Assembly: GCA_038380435.1 (NCBI GenBank)
Contig: JAWZYU010000028.1
Location: 45,381,095 to 45,445,094, forward strand
Direction: 5' to 3'
DNA from: Ryuthela nishihirai
Taxonomy: Eukaryota; Arthropoda; Arachnida; Araneae; Heptathelidae
DNA length: 64,000 nt
Below the pieces are notes generated by a model. It was not told the origin of the DNA. It searched no databases and saw only the letters and a list, made by a program, of their open reading frames with translations. Of this stretch, positions 46,133 to 55,316 are shown in pieces (the first letter of the stretch is position 1; each line of letters begins with the position of its first letter). The position numbers and the translations under genes are program-made.

Positions 46133-46355
46133 GCAAACATCCCAACATAGGATGCCAGTTCCCATCGTGGGTGACGTCACCGCATCGATGGCACACTCTC
46201 GACGGCAAGAAATCATTTGTCTTCAGCCACAAGAACACGTCTTTCAAACTCGCTCACGTTCATGCTGATCACTTAGATACGAAGGTCACCTGTACAGAGG
46301 ACATCATGACGTCGCCGAACTCTTCAAATCTCATAGCATACAGTATGTCCGGATG
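46133..46355 (+). CDS. exon of a DUF704x-type extracellular protein gene (candidate)
   Basis: A 223-nt exon between AG at 46131-46132 and a GTAAG donor at 46356. After two nucleotides (GC, which complete a codon begun in the 7982-8096 exon) it encodes KHPNIGCQFPSWVTSPHRW, HTLDGKKSFVFSHKN, VTCTEDIMTS and IAYSMSG, ending with two nucleotides (TG). The pattern Cys-x-Phe-Pro-x-W, W-HTLDG and a later V-x-C is the look of DUF7042-DUF7045 modules in arthropod extracellular proteins. It is clearly less AT-rich than the flanks and has no stop. Downstream exons would begin in phase 2, and none is evident before position 64000. Family identity is from memory; exon status is well supported by splice sites and composition. 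Confidence 0.68.
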
Positions 46356-46493
46356 GTAAGTTCGAAATTCTTTTCCTTTATGTGCTAGTTGATAAGTTTC
46401 AATAGCAAGACACGGATTTAAAAGCTAACAAAGATGAATTTCAATGATCGATTTAACGACTTGACGCTTTCCTATGAAGAGGCCAGTGGTGAT

Positions 46494-46850
46494 TCCTCGT
46501 AATCTGCAGTTCCCAGGTTCGAGTCCCAACTGGGTCAGCGTTGAGATTTATCTCCGCAAAATTCCCCGCCCTGCCCACGGTCAGTAGGGCACACCGATGG
46601 TCTTGGAAAGGCCGCCGTCCGTCGGATGGGTCGTTAAGCCGTGGCCCCGTGTGCGAGAGAGCCATACCCTGTGCACGTTAAAGAACACGCTGGATGGCCT
46701 TGACGGGAGGCTACCATCTGTCTCCCAACAGCTGTTCCAGTGGGTCCCCTCCCCCAACCTTCTCTGAGCCTTCAGGGTCCTTGTGACCTGGCCATTTAGC
46801 CCATGGTGTACAAAAAAGTGCTGCTCAGAGGCAAAACAACCCAACCCAAC
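46494..46850 (+). mobile_element. 5'-truncated SINE-A
   Basis: Begins in the tRNA head at CTCGTAATCTGCAGTTCCCA; near-consensus body; ends AACCCAACCCAACAA. Confidence 0.92.
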
Positions 46851-47475
46851 AACAAGCTTAGTAAGAAACCGATTCAACCAACCGATCTCCTTTTTTGCTA
46901 GATGCAAATATTTCAAAAGCCAATGATAAAGGATCGAATTGATCAAAATATTTATTTTAAAAAAAAAAGAATTAAGAGATCAAAAGAAACGAAATAAACT
47001 CAATGCATTTCTCAAAATTCTCTTTTTTTCATTCCTGATATTCCTCTGGTCCTCCCTCCAAAATGAAATATTGCCATCGTATGGAAAATGTAACCGGAAA
47101 ACCATTAGTGTCGACGCTTCAAACTTGCAATTGATCTTGGACGTCACTTCCTCCTTTATGACGTTAAGCAGACGACGCCTGCTTATCCTGCAATCTTATC
47201 CCTGATTCCGATACGATTAATCTCAATCAAATATTCGCTGCCAATTTCAAGCCGCCAAACTCAGAAGTTATTTAATCGATTTCCCGTGAAGTCTCGCTGG
47301 CTTGCTTTATTTGACATTTTAATCTATTATCGAGCACTGCATCATCAGTTGCGGAAGACGTAGAGAGATCCACAAGGAGCAGCAACCAACACCAAAACGT
47401 AAATAAGTAAATAAAAATATTATACTTGTATACTCACGACTTACCTTGACTATTATTGATTGCTAGCGGATTAAG
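46851..47475. other. no gene recognised
   Basis: AT-rich with a moderately mixed-composition part (47080-47210), where an 88-codon forward frame occurs without a recognisable domain. Confidence 0.35.
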
Positions 47476-47485
47476 CCCTTTGAAA

Positions 47486-47865
47486 GGAGTTGGGTTGGGT
47501 TGTTTTACCTCTGAGCGGAACTTTTTTGCACACCATGGGCTAAATGGCCAGTTCATATGGCCCCCGGAGGCTCAGAGAAGGTTGGAGGAGGGGACCCACT
47601 GGAACAGCTGTTGGTAGCCTCCCGTCAAGGCCATCCAGCGTGTTCTTTAACGTGCACAGGGTATGTCTCTCCCGCACACGGTGCCACGGTTTAACGTCCC
47701 ATCCGACGGACGGCAGCCTTTCCAAGCCCATCGGTGTCCCCTACTGACCGTGGGCAGGGCGGGGGAATTTTTGCGGAGATAAATCTCAACGCTGACCCAG
47801 CTGGGACTCGAACCTGGAAACTTCAGATTACGAGCCTGGCGCGCTACCGACTGAGCCACCCCCGC
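47486..47865 (-). mobile_element. SINE-A with target duplication
   Basis: Flanked by CCCTTTGAAA at 47476-47485 and 47866-47875. A short deletion lies in the GGGAGACAGATGG block. Confidence 0.94.
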
Positions 47866-47970
47866 CCCTTTGAAACGAGACATGATTTTTTTTTAAATCT
47901 TCAAGTTTTGAAGGTTTTTAAAAAATTTCTTGGAAAGAGCTTGAAATATGCGCAAGTTTAATTTTTGTGA

Positions 47971-48440
47971 TGGGTTGAATTGTTTTACCTCTGAGCGGCA
48001 AAGATAAAAGGAAAGTAGAAGAAAAAAAGGAGGAAAATAGAGTAAGAGGAAAAGAAGAAGGGAGAAAAAGATAAAAGGTGAAAAAAAAAAGGAATAAAAG
48101 GAAAGCGGAGAAAGGAGAAAGAGAAGTGATAAAAGGGAGATAAAATGAAGGAAACGGAATAAAGAAAGCAAGTAGGAGGAAGGAGAAGAAAGAAAAGCGA
48201 AATAAGGAGAAGGAAAAATGAAGGAAGAGGAAAGGAAAAAATAAAGGGAAAGATGGAAGAAAGCGAAGAAGGAAAGGTAAAGTAGAGGAAAGAAAATAAG
48301 AGAAGATGCAGAGAAGGAAATAGACAAGAAAGTGAGCAATTCGTCGGTTGGGACACTAAATCCGTTCTCCGTTCAAAAAGGGAAACTATACACTATGTAC
48401 ACTAATAAAAAGGATGGTTTTTATTAGTGTACATAAGGTA
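47971..48440 (-). repeat. polypurine copy of a CT-rich element, with SINE-A tail and hairpin
   Basis: 47971-47999 is a SINE-A tail fused to ~345 bp of almost pure A/G (48000-48345). 48350-48412 is the complement of 49480-49540 (for example GGAGAACGGATTT). 48393-48436 forms a hairpin of GTACACTAATAAAAA and its complement. Confidence 0.8.
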
Positions 48441-48451
48441 TGGTTTCCCTT

Positions 48452-48797
48452 TTGCACACCATGGGCTAAATAGCCAGATCACAAAGACCCCGAAGGCTCA
48501 GAGAAGGTTGGGGGAGGGTACCCATTGGAACAGCTGTTGGGAGACAGATGGTAGCCTCCCATCAAGGCCATCCAGCATGTTTTTAACGTGCGCATGGTAT
48601 GGCTCTCCCGCACACGGGCCCACGGCTTAACGTCCCATCAGACGGACGGCGGCCTTTCCAAGACCATCGGTGTCCCCTACTAACCGTGGGCAGGTCGGGA
48701 AATTTTGCGGAGATAAATCTCAACGCTGATCCAGCTGGGACTCGAACCTGGGAACTAGAGATTACGAGCCTAGCGCGCTACCGACTGAGCCCACCCC
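48452..48797 (-). mobile_element. SINE-A, 3' end replaced
   Basis: Starts at TTTTGCACACCATGGGC immediately after the hairpin; the CCCAACCC tail is missing. The head at the right is intact. Confidence 0.9.
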
Positions 48798-48803
48798 TTT
48801 CAT

Positions 48804-49108
48804 GGTTGGGTTGTGTTGATTTACCTCTGAGCGGCACGTTTTTGCATACCATGGGCTAAATGGCCAGGTCATAAAGACCCCGAAGGCTCAAAGAAGGTTG
48901 GGGGAGGGGACCAACTGGAACAGCTGTTTGGAGACAGATGGTAGCCTCCCGTCAAGGCCATCCAGCAAATTTTTTAACTTGCACAGGATATGGTCCTCCC
49001 GTACACCGGGCCACGGCTTAACGTCCCATTCGACGGACGGCGGCATTTACAAGCTCGTCGGTGTCCCCTACTGATCGTGGGCAGGGCGGGGAAATTTGCT
49101 GAGATAAT
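48804..49108 (-). mobile_element. 5'-truncated SINE-A
   Basis: Tail GGTTGGGTTGTGTTGATTTA at left; ends at AAATTTGCTGAGATAA before the tRNA head. Confidence 0.9.
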
Positions 49109-49470
49109 TAATTTTTGGCCTCCCATTACCCTTACCAGCATTATCAAGGGAGGCAAAGTTCCACAACCCCAGATCCGGCCTATATTGCAATGTTTCATGA
49201 TATTTCGCGAGCGATGCACTGTCCTTTATAATTTGGCGAGGCAATGTGTATTATTCACGCTAAAAAGGAGTTATAACCTTTCTTCTAATATACGGCACTG
49301 ATTTCTATTAAAATTGTAATGCTATTAACAAATCCTTCGACTGAAATGTTATCACCCGATTGATAAGGGAGACTATAATAATGCTACTATAAAGGGCTCA
49401 GTATTGAGGCATTTACAAAATTTAACAAATTTATCAAAGTCTACTGCTTCGTTTCGTTCTTCCCCACCGT
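49109..49470. other. no gene recognised
   Basis: AT-rich unique sequence. Confidence 0.35.
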
Positions 49471-50465
49471 TTTTATTAGTGTACATAGGGTATGGGTTCC
49501 CTTTTTGAACGGAGAACGGATTTTGTGTCCCATCCGACGAATGGCTCACTTTCTTGTCTATTTCCTTCTCTGCATCTTCTCTTATTTTCTTTCCTCTACT
49601 TACCTTTCCTTCTTCGCTTTCTTCCATCTTTTCCTTTATTTTTCCCTTTCTTCTTCCTTCATTTTTCCTTCTCCTTATTTCGCTTTTCTTTCTTCTCCTT
49701 CCTCCTACTTGCTTTCTTTATTCCGTTTCCTTCATTTTATCTCACTTTCATCACTTCTCTTTCTCCTTTCTCCGCTTTCCTTTTATTCTTCTTTTTTTTT
49801 CACCTTTTGTCTTTTTTCTCTCTTCTCCTTTTCCTCTTACTCTATTTTCCTCCTTTTTTTTCTTCTACTTTACTTTTATCTTTCTCCATACTCTATTTTC
49901 CTCTTTCTCCTTCCTCTGCCTTGTTATTTTCTTTACTATATATTCTTCCTTCCCCTTTCTCTGATTTTCTTTCTTCTTTCTCTTTCTTCTATTTTTTCTC
50001 TTCTCCTTCGTTTCCTCTTTCTCCTTATTATATTTTCTTCCTTGTCCTTCGTTTCCTCTTTCTTCTTACTTCATTTTTCTCATTTTTCTTTCCTTCCTTT
50101 CCTCTTTCTCCTTAATCCATTTTCTTTCTTCTTCTTCTCCTGCTTTACATTCCTCTTTCTTCCTACTCTGTATTCTTCTTTCACTTTCATCTGTTCCTCA
50201 TTCCTCTTTCTGCCTACTCTGTTTTTCTCCATCTCTTTCCACAGTCTTGTTCCTTTTCTTCTGCCTTCCCTCCATCATCTCTGCTTTTCTTTCCTCTACC
50301 TCCTTCCCCGCTTTCTCCTGCTCATATATTTCTTCTTCTTCCACCATCTTCTTCACCTACCTTCCTTTTTCTTCCCTCCTTCTCTCCCTTCTACTTTACA
50401 TTTTCTCCTCCCTCCCTCCCTTTCCTCTCCTCTTTCCTCATTCAATCTTCACTTACTTATTCAAG
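49471..50465 (+). repeat. ~920-bp polypyrimidine tract with conserved leader
   Basis: The leader (TTTTTATTAGTGTACATAGG, then CCCTTTTTGAACGGAGAACG) is shared in inverted orientation with 48350-48440. After it, 49545-50460 is nearly all C and T, organised as irregular TTCTTTCCTCTTTCTCCTT units. All three forward frames stay open for long distances (Phe/Ser/Leu/Pro only) because pyrimidine-only codons cannot be stops. Not coding. Confidence 0.85.
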
Positions 50466-51473
50466 AAAGGAAAGCATAAACGAAACACATTCAAGAGAAG
50501 AACGAACATTTCGATCTCCTTTTTTCTTCAACGAATTTCGCATCATACCTGGAACTGTGTCACAGCGAACTGCTTCATATTCCAGAGCTTTATACTCTCT
50601 ATATATTTTTTATCTTGAACTGCATTAACTTCTTTCATCTCCCTTTATTCTCTTTTTATCCTTTTTACCGTCTTCATCCAAATATTGACAGATAAAAAAC
50701 TTAATAATTACTCCGAAATGAGTTTCACTTCGGAATTCTGTTAACTTTACTAGACGCTTTTCAAAATTACAGTTTGAGAAATGAGAAGTGAAAATTTAAA
50801 AACTTACAAACCGAGCAAAAGAGGAAACGTCAACATAGATTTATAAACGCATAAGAATGCAGTTTAATGAATTAAAAACTAATAGAGAGCAAATTAAAAA
50901 GACTTGCGAAAAGGAAAGTTTATAATAATGATAATAATACAGAACGAAAAAACGAAACTTGTGTGTAAATAGCCGCCTAGCTCTAAAATTTAAATTTCTT
51001 TTGATCCGCTATTCCAGCTACCTAATTATTTATTTAAGACTACTTGCAGCTCAGAGCAAAGAATGCAGCAGATTAACTTCCACGGTGCTCTCTTTTTGCA
51101 ACATTTCCCCGTTTGCACCACATTGTAGACTTGAAGAATAAAAAAAAATATCCTTGCTTCTTAGTCTTAACAGATCTTGAACTGGGGGGGGGGGGAAGAG
51201 TAAAAATTTTATTCCGCATACTAAAATATTGATATAGAGTTATAAAAATAGATTATGGTGATTATTTTTTATCTCCGACTCTTACTTAAAACTATACTTC
51301 TTATTTTACTTTAAAATATTGTTTTTCATTATGAAGATAACGCATGAAAAAATTATTCAATTTTCCCCCATATTACTAATTATTCGTTATACATATGACT
51401 ACGTGGTACTACTTCTGTCACAGCGACCCCAAAGGTTGAGAGAAGGTTTATGGAAGGGCATTTACTGTACACC
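50466..51473. other. no gene recognised
   Basis: AT-rich. Contains a G run (51185-51196) and near 51415-51460 a small SINE-A remnant (CACAGCGACCCCAAAGGTTG). Confidence 0.4.
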
Positions 51474-51475
51474 TA

Positions 51476-52830
51476 CACTGGTTTTCATAAATTAAGGGAA
51501 ACTCATAAAAATTATGATAAATTAAAAACTATATGAATGATTTTAATGAAATTTGATGGAAACATGAATTACAATTCTAGTTTCAGAATGGCATAAAATA
51601 TTTTACACTAGAAACATTGTTCGTCAAAAAATAACACTTACAGGAACTTGTCCAAAAATGAGCTGTCAGAATGCAATGGGTAAAGTTCTTTAATAAGAAG
51701 TGTGGTCACCCCTTACAGCAAAACAGACACTACAGCGATGTTCCATGTTGTTTATGATGTTGTGAATCAACTCAATAGGGAGTAACGACCATTGTTCCTT
51801 TAAAGCAGTAATAAGCTCCTCCTTTCCTTTAAAGCAGTAATTAGCTCCTCCTTTGTTTCAGGTGGCTGGTTGAGGGCAGCAACACGTCTCCCTAGAGCAT
51901 CCCACACATGCTCAATCGGATTTAGGTCGGGAGATCGAGCTGTCCACTCCATGCACATAATGGTCTCCTCTTGAATGTATTGTTCCACTAGTCGAGCTCT
52001 GTGTGAACGAGCGTTATCGTCTTGTAAGATGAATGTTTCACCTATTGCACGAGAGTAAGGATGTACATAAGAGTACAGGATGTCATCTCTATACCTTTGA
52101 GCATTGAGGTTCCCACTCGTCAACACATAGAGGTCTGTACGTCCACCTAAGGAAATGCCACCCCAAACACACACGCTACCTCCGACGTAACTGTCTCTTT
52201 GACGTATGTTACTGGGATGATAGCGGATACCTCGTTCTCTCCATATCAAACAATGTCCTGAATCACTCTGCAAGCAATATCTGGACTCATCTGTGAAGAG
52301 TACGCACCTCCATTGCTCTTCTGTCCAGTTAACATGCGTGCGTGCCCAATTCAACCGTTCTCTCCTGTGATGTGACGTGAGGGGTATACAAATTACTGGC
52401 CTTCTAGCCTACAGACCTTCTTCTATGTACAGTAGAAGCTGATTGAACCCTCCCAGTGGCTGCTGCAAGAGAGGATCGTAGCTGAGAGGGAGCAGACGTC
52501 CTGCTCCTTCGTGCTGTTAATCTCACATATCGGTCTTGTACAGAGGTCGTAATTCTAGCCTTTCCTCGGCTAAACCTCCGAGACGCGAAATCCGTGCTAA
52601 GAAATTGATTCCACATTCTATGGACCAGAGAAAGACTCACATTCAGCCACTATGCCACGATTTGACCTGCTTCGAGCCGGCCAATAGCTCTCCACCGCAG
52701 TTCATTTGGCAAATGATGTCTCGAGGTCATTCCTACAAAATGGCTATTTCGAATTCCTTTACTCACATTTACAACACAAAATAACGATCCACTCCAAAAC
52801 ACCCGTTTTTATGCCGCTATCCGATTACGC
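51476..52830 (-). pseudogene. Tc1-like transposon with broken transposase
   Basis: Minus-strand transposase from ATG at 52730 (MTSRHHLPNELRWR, helix-turn-helix region through VSLSLVHRMWNQFL). It breaks frame near 52410 and resumes with RRERLNWARTHVNWTEEQW. Catalytic triad positions are all present: Asp in LFTDESR, Asp in ILQDDNARSH and Glu in SPDLNPIEHVWD, 34 residues later as in DD34E Tc1 enzymes. The C-terminus is ruined by a 29-bp tandem duplication (CTTTAAAGCAGTAATAAGCT type, 51801-51858). The left terminus CACTGGTTTTCATAAATTA after TA resembles the TIR of the fold-back element at 61124. The right TIR is missing, cut at the SINE-A at 52838. Confidence 0.88.
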
Positions 52831-52837
52831 AAATTGA

Positions 52838-53195
52838 GCGTAGCGCACCAGGCTCGTAATCTGCAGTTCCCAGGCTCGAGCCCCAGCTAGGCCAGCGTTG
52901 AGATTTATCTCCGCAGAAATCCCCGCCGTGCCCACTGTCAGTAGGGGACACCGATGGGCTTGGAAAGGCCGCCGTTCGTCGGATGGAACGTTAAGCCGTG
53001 GCCCCGTGTGTGGGAGAGCCATACCCTGTACATATTAAAGAACACGCTGGATGGCCTTGATAGGAGGCTACCCTCTGTCTCCCAATAGCTGCCCATTGGG
53101 TCCCCTCCCGCAACCTTCTATGAGCCTTCGGGGTCCTTGTGACCTGGCCATTTAGCCCATGGTGTGCGCAAAACTGCCGCTCGGATATAAAACAA
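52838..53195 (+). mobile_element. 5'-truncated SINE-A
   Basis: Starts GTAGCGCACCAGGCTCG in the head; ends TAAAACAACCAAAC. Confidence 0.9.
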
Positions 53196-53211
53196 CCAAA
53201 CATTTAATGTA

Positions 53212-53662
53212 CAGTCGCTCAAATAAATATCCAAACACTATAGTTAATTACAGAATTCAGAAAAAATATCTGGCAACGATTATTTTTAGAAATTAGTGAT
53301 CTGGCAACCTTCGTGTCACGTGATTACAGAATTCAGGAAAAATATCTGGAGCGTGTACAGCAACTGTACACGCTCCAGTTACCGTTCACAGCAAACTGGA
53401 GCGTGTGCAGTTACTGCACACGCTCCAGTTTGCTGTGAACGGTAACTGCACACGCTCAATATTTCCGTGAGTGAGCCCACACGATCTAGTATCAAAATAA
53501 TATGACCACCTGCAGTCGCTCAAAAAAGTATCCGAACACTATGGTTGATTACAGAATTCAGAAAAAATATCTGGCAACGATTTTTTTTAAAAATTAGTGA
53601 TCTGGCAACCTTCGTGACGTGACACGAAGGTTGCCAGATTCGGATACTTTTTTGAGGGACTG
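53212..53662. mobile_element. composite palindromic MITE
   Basis: Left TIR CAGTCGCTCAAATAAATAT after TA; right TIR ATACTTTTTTGAGGGACTG before TA. Same order of parts as the copy at 43403, but most of the last arm is deleted (GTTGCCAGA joined to TTCGGATAC). Confidence 0.9.
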
Positions 53663-53767
53663 TACCAGTATACGGCTCTCCTGTTAACGGCTGAAACGTT
53701 TCATAAGACGAAAGACGACTTTTCTCAAACTCATTAGCGTTCTCTTTCCCGCCCAAGACAGGATTGG

Positions 53768-53852
53768 GATTAACGGAGATGTATCTGCACGCTGGCATAA
53801 TTGGGATTTCAACCTGAGAACTGCAGATTACGAGTCTGTCTCACTACCGAGA
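53768..53852 (-). mobile_element. SINE-A head remnant
   Basis: Complement shows a decayed tRNA head and the start of the body (AACGGAGATGTATCTGCACG, GATTACGAGTCTG). Confidence 0.6.
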
Positions 53853-53911
53853 AAGACAACTAGTCATCTCAACACATCACAATGCTTAACGAGCGCAAGA
53901 TGAGAACGGTT

Positions 53912-54282
53912 GAGTTGTTTTACCTCTGAGCGGCACTTTTTTGCACAGCATGGGCTAAATGGCCAGGTCACAAGGACCCCGAAGGCTCAGAGAAGGTTGG
54001 GACCCACTGGAACAGCTGTTGGGAGACAGATGGTAGCCTCCCGTCAAGGCCATCCAGCGTGTTCTTTAACGTGCACAGGGTATGGCTCTCCCGCACACGG
54101 GGCCACGGCTTAACGTACCATCCGACGGACGACGGCCTTTCCAAGCCCATCGGTGTCCCCCACTGACCGTAGGCAGGGCTGGGAATTTTGCGGAGATAAA
54201 TCTCAACGCTGACCCAGCTGGGACTCAAACCTGTGAACTACAGATTACGAGCCTGGCGCGCTACCGACTGAGCCAACCCCGC
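53912..54282 (-). mobile_element. SINE-A copy
   Basis: Tail GGTTGAGTTGTTTTACC at left and head CCGACTGAGCCAACCCCGCC at right; short deletion in the GGGGGAGGGG block. Confidence 0.93.
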
Positions 54283-54520
54283 CCCAATTAGTTTGGGAAG
54301 CATTGGTTTAGTATACATGTAAATAAGTTATGATGAACAGACTAGAAAGCTTTTCGATTACCTCTAAATCACAAACGATGAAATTTTATCTTCAATTTGT
54401 GGATCTTTGCATGTTGGACTTTCACAGCTTATCACTAATAATTTTACATATTTTCTCACCTAAACGCAATTTAATAATTTCATAGAAATAATTTTCCATT
54501 TTGGCTTCCATTTATGTTAT
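54283..54520. other. flank of the LTR element, no gene
   Basis: AT-rich. The last bases, GTTAT, adjoin the LTR. Confidence 0.4.
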
Positions 54521-55160
54521 TGTTGCGGATCACAAAAATGGATAGCCACTGAGCGTGAGTATTAAAAGCTATATTTCAAAACCAAATTCAATACAAGGTA
54601 AATTGTTACAAAGGAAATATGGATGAAGTATCTTATTAACAAATCAACTATTAACATGCACAAGTCATCAATCTTCCTGCGTAGAGCACACAATATCAGC
54701 TCTGTGTATTTTACTAAATACTACCTTTTACTTGATTTACCAGGTCACCCGAAGATCTTCACTCGTAAACCAATTCTCGTCCTGTGCTAATAACTTTTCA
54801 CACACTAGCCGAACAAAAAGACAGTCCGTGTAGACATTCGAAGTTAGCCATAAAAGTTCCCACTTTTATACTTCCGCGTATACACAACACATCAAGTTAC
54901 TTCTTGATACTTAACGATAAAAGATCCCACTTTTATCCTTCCGCGTATACACAACACATCAAGTTACTTCTTGATACTTACGCGCACTGTCTCAGAACAG
55001 CTCACCGTCCATTTTCGAACTCTCCGACCGTTACAACACAACAACCGTTACAATACAACGACCGTTAACGCTCCACTCTTCTTCTCCAAATTCTCCCAAC
55101 GTTCTTATTCGTTGGCTGAAACTTTTTGCTTTCGGTTGCCAGATTCCTTCTGTCGTAACA
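54521..55160 (-). repeat. 3' LTR
   Basis: 640 bp, identical to 58233-58874 apart from a missing GC at ACGCGCACTG. It contains an internal ~70-bp direct duplication (CTTCCGCGTATACACAACAC twice). The pol tail frame runs into it, as in some Gypsy elements. Confidence 0.95.
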
Positions 55161-55316
55161 CTGCCCCCTTCCTAGGTCTTGTTCGTCCCGAACAATTCTG
55201 GATTCCAAAGTTTCTTCAGTTCTTCGATGAAACGGGGCCAAACGATCCACGTGAACCACCTTGCACTTTGTAGCTGGACGTCGACGAATGCGATATACCA
55301 CGTCTGTGTCAAAATG
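55065..55316 (-). pseudogene. C-terminal tail of a Gypsy-type pol (integrase end)
   Basis: The minus-strand frame gives FDTDVVYRIRRRPATKC, then KVVHVDRLAPFHRR and an acidic/basic tail that continues into the 3' LTR. The VYRIR...VVHVDRLAPF pattern is the conserved end of Gypsy/Metaviridae integrase in arthropod elements. It is in a different frame from the 1009-codon frame and has no pol upstream, so it is a leftover of the parent element, not a functional product. Confidence 0.8.
55161..55172 (-). other. polypurine tract
   Basis: On the minus strand GGAAGGGGGCAG directly precedes the 3' LTR (TGTTACGACAG). It is the priming site for plus-strand DNA synthesis in LTR retroelements. Confidence 0.8.

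Noticed and set aside
49505..50479. 324- and 207-codon frames rich in Phe, Ser, Leu and Pro
   Set aside because: Polypyrimidine DNA contains no stop codons in these frames. There is no other sign of coding and the same region is open in three frames.
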